Source of the DNA: DASWHK01 sp036398215
GTDB taxonomy: Bacteria > Acidobacteriota > UBA890
DNA: 24,507 bases
Direction: 5' to 3'
NCBI GenBank assembly: GCA_036398215.1
Contig: DASWHK010000206.1
Coordinates: 1-24,507 of the forward strand
Under the pieces are notes generated by a model. The model had not been told where the DNA came from. It did not search any database and saw only the letters and a list, made by a program, of their open reading frames with translations. How positions within the stretch are numbered: position 1 is the first letter of the stretch; every line of letters starts with the position of its first letter. The position numbers and the translations under genes are program-made. Of this stretch, positions 22,334 through 24,507 are shown one piece after another.

Positions 22334-24507
22334 CGATCTGAATCTCACGATTCGGGAAGGCGCTGCTCGGGACCAGGAAACCCGACAGGTTCGTGCGCGT
22401 GCTGCCGATGTTGCGGAAGTAGACGCTGTTGAACAGGTTGAAGGCGTCCAGCAACACCGTCGCCTCGATCGTATCGGTGAACGGCAGACGGTAACGGAGG
22501 CTGAAGTCGACGTTCGTCCTCGACGGCAGCGACGCCCCTTGGAGCGTACCCTCGAACTCGACGTCCGAGAGGCTGATGTCGTTGGGGTTGTTGGGGTTGT
22601 AGGTGCCCGCCGGCGCCACCGCGAAGTTGTTGTTGTCGAGCCGCTCGTTGATGGTGATCGTCGTGCGACCACCCGTGAGGTAGCGGAAGATCCCGGCCAG
22701 CACGACCCCGCCGTTATCACGCCAGGAGGTCCCCGGAACCGTCCAGTTGCCCGACAGAACGAAGTTGTGCCGGCGGTCCCTGCCCCCCGGCCGGTCGACG
22801 TTCTGCGGATGATCGAGCCCCAGGTCCAGGCCTCCCGGGTTGATCGGCTCACCCGTGTCGAAGTTCCAGCCGGTCATCGCGAACGTCTGGAAGTACGGCG
22901 AGTCGGGGAAGTCGTTGTTGGAATCGCCCCGCAGCCGCGACAGCGTGTAGGAGATGCGGCCTCCCAGGGTGCCGACGCGGGTGGGCGACTGCCGCTTGAC
23001 CACCGAGACCTGCAACGCGTTGTAGTCGGTCTCGCCCTCGTTGACCCTCGTCGTGATGCTGCCGAACGACGGCGTCTCGCCGTTCAAGATGCTGATGTTG
23101 GGACGGCCCTGCGTGCGGCTGAAGTCGTTCAGGTCGACGCTCTGCAACATGTTCCGGTTGCTGAGACGGACGTAGTCGAAGCCGATCGACAGGTTGTTCG
23201 CCACCACGCGCTCGACGCCGAAGGTGAGGTTGTCGGTGTGCGGCGCGATCCGGAAGGGCCAGTCCACCGTCGGGCTGGAGTTGAAGTCCGCCTCGTTGAG
23301 CAGCTCGTTCTCGAGCTGGGCCTTCAGGAAGTCGCGCACCTGCAGCAGGTTGGTGAAGCCGTTCTGCTGGATCAGGTCGATGAACGCCTGCTGGTTGTCG
23401 TTGTTGGGGAACGACACGGTGATGCCGCGCACCTGCAGCACGGAGTCGGTGAACTGAGAGTCAAAGAGCCCGCTGCGGTAGGGCGTGTAGAACCGGCCCC
23501 AGCCACCGCGGACGATCGTCTGGCCGTCACCGACGGGGTCCCAGGAGATACCCACGCGCGGACCGATGTTGTCGCTGTCGTTGGTGATCGTCTCCCAGTC
23601 GTAGCGCAGACCCAGGTTCAGCGTCAGGTTCGGGATCGGCTGCCAGTCGTCCTGCAGAAACAAGCCGAAGACGTTGGTTGGATCCACCTCGTGCTCGGGG
23701 AACTGCCCCTGGGCGCCGAACACCCGGATCGCGAAGCGCTCCGGATAGGTCGCCGTGTCGTTGATGTCGAACGACGGGTTCTCGGGAAAATCGAAGACGC
23801 CGTTGGCGGTGCCAACGTTCATTTGCTCGACGTGCCGGCGCCAGAAGTTGCCGCCGACCCGCAGGTCGTGATCACCCCACCTGTCCGAGGAGAGGTACGT
23901 CGACAGCGTCTCGTCGAACTGCAACGAGTTGTCGATCCGCTTCGAGCCGCGCGTGCTGGCCCCCTCTTCGATGTCCGGATAGTTGAGCAGCGGGTCGAGG
24001 CCAGCTTGACAGTCGTACAGCTCCTGGCCGCTCGCGGAAAAGCAGGTCTCGAAGATGCGCATGTTGGTGAAGTTGACGTTCTCGCGGGTGAACGAGATGC
24101 GCAGGTTGTTGAACGTCGTGTTCGACACCACCGTATCGAGCGACCCCACGATCCCCTGGTCGGTGTCCCTCTCGGCGCCCAGGTTCTCCTCGATCGTGTC
24201 GCTGCCGAGGCCCTGGTTGAACTGCGGCTGGTACTCCCACAGCCAGCGCAGCGCCATCTTGTGATCGGGGTTCACCTGATGGTCCACCTTCAGCACCAGG
24301 TTGTAGGTATTGTTGGACTCCGCAGTGCTGAAGCTGCGTTCCGGCCGCACCGCCGAAAAGTCGTTGACGACCGCTTCGTTGGGCTGCAGGTACTCGAAGC
24401 TGACGAAGTAGTGCGTCCTGTCGGCCACGATCGGACCGCCGACCGTCCCCCCCACCCCAGCGAAGGTGACCTTCGGCGGCTCGCGTCCCTGGCGCTCGGT
24501 GAAGAAC
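22314..24507 (-). CDS. Oar-like TonB-dependent outer-membrane receptor, C-terminal part
   Basis: This gene is cut by the window end: 730 codons are visible and the start lies beyond position 24507. The first visible residues (FFTERQGREPPKV, then GGTVGGPIVADRTHYFVSFEY) match the plug-to-barrel region of Oar-type receptors common in Acidobacteria. The missing N-terminus probably holds a signal peptide, a carboxypeptidase-regulatory-like domain and the rest of the plug. The remainder is barrel-like, with alternating aromatic and polar strands (LTLNLGLRYDWETI, DPVGDGQTIVRGGWGRFY, VDFSLRYRLPF). It ends IQIGVRLNY, with a terminal aromatic residue expected for barrel-assembly recognition. It probably imports or binds large external compounds such as glycans or peptides, powered by TonB. 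The stop is followed by a duplicated 20-bp segment and a strong terminator. Confidence 0.93.
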   Translation of the reverse strand, partial: FFTERQGREPPKVTFAGVGGTVGGPIVADRTHYFVSFEYLQPNEAVVNDFSAVRPERSFSTAESNNTYNLVLKVDHQVNPDHKMALRWLWEYQPQFNQGLGSDTIEENLGAERDTDQGIVGSLDTVVSNTTFNNLRISFTRENVNFTNMRIFETCFSASGQELYDCQAGLDPLLNYPDIEEGASTRGSKRIDNSLQFDETLSTYLSSDRWGDHDLRVGGNFWRRHVEQMNVGTANGVFDFPENPSFDINDTATYPERFAIRVFGAQGQFPEHEVDPTNVFGLFLQDDWQPIPNLTLNLGLRYDWETITNDSDNIGPRVGISWDPVGDGQTIVRGGWGRFYTPYRSGLFDSQFTDSVLQVRGITVSFPNNDNQQAFIDLIQQNGFTNLLQVRDFLKAQLENELLNEADFNSSPTVDWPFRIAPHTDNLTFGVERVVANNLSIGFDYVRLSNRNMLQSVDLNDFSRTQGRPNISILNGETPSFGSITTRVNEGETDYNALQVSVVKRQSPTRVGTLGGRISYTLSRLRGDSNNDFPDSPYFQTFAMTGWNFDTGEPINPGGLDLGLDHPQNVDRPGGRDRRHNFVLSGNWTVPGTSWRDNGGVVLAGIFRYLTGGRTTITINERLDNNNFAVAPAGTYNPNNPNDISLSDVEFEGTLQGASLPSRTNVDFSLRYRLPFTDTIEATVLLDAFNLFNSVYFRNIGSTRTNLSGFLVPSSAFPNREIQIGVRLNY

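Overview
This is a GC-rich bacterial chromosomal segment with 14 protein-coding genes. No rRNA, tRNA, CRISPR array or transposase was seen. The gene content points to Acidobacteriota or a similar soil or marine lineage. The main clues are a large Oar-type TonB-dependent receptor, a secreted PSD/PSCyt cytochrome (DUF1587-1595-1592-1588-1585) paired with a Tat-exported DUF1552 protein and a secreted ankyrin protein, long hybrid histidine kinases, and frequent GTG or TTG starts. The phylum assignment is an inference from gene content, not from a marker gene.

Layout. (1) 41-1522 (+) encodes an exported GH99/WbsX-like glycan-active protein. (2) 1668-4277 (-) is a two-gene unit: a FloT-type flotillin followed 3 bp later by an uncharacterised Pro/Ala-linker protein. 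(3) 4278-4819 is a divergent intergenic region with a 31-bp AT-rich palindrome. (4) 4820-8952 (+) holds a three-PAS hybrid histidine kinase-response regulator whose stop overlaps the start of a MatC/SLC13-type permease by 4 bp. (5) 9243-15478 (+) is the diheme PSD cytochrome, DUF1552 and ankyrin cluster; the last two genes overlap by 1 bp. (6) 15479-15683 is a structured leader with a 13-bp inverted repeat and a 71-bp tandem duplication that copied the start region of the next gene, a SAM methyltransferase (15650-16588, +). (7) 16595-17068 (-) encodes an exported GlcG/HbpS-like protein. (8) 17209-19953 (+) pairs a Gfo/Idh/MocA oxidoreductase with an XYLB-type xylulokinase, suggesting pentose or polyol metabolism. 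(9) 19993-22037 (-) encodes two exported TPR proteins. (10) 22167-22209 is a strong Rho-independent terminator serving the partial Oar-like receptor at 22314-24507 (-), whose last codons are tandemly duplicated.

Most products are predicted to act in the envelope or periplasm: the glycan enzyme, cytochrome, DUF1552 protein, ankyrin protein, HbpS-like protein, TPR proteins and outer-membrane receptor. The theme is uptake and oxidation of external organic matter, with a sensor kinase and transporter as the regulatory link. The most promising under-described system is the secreted cytochrome, DUF1552 and acidic-ankyrin trio. The most unusual DNA-level structures are the duplicated methyltransferase start region and the symmetric promoter-like palindrome upstream of the flotillin gene.
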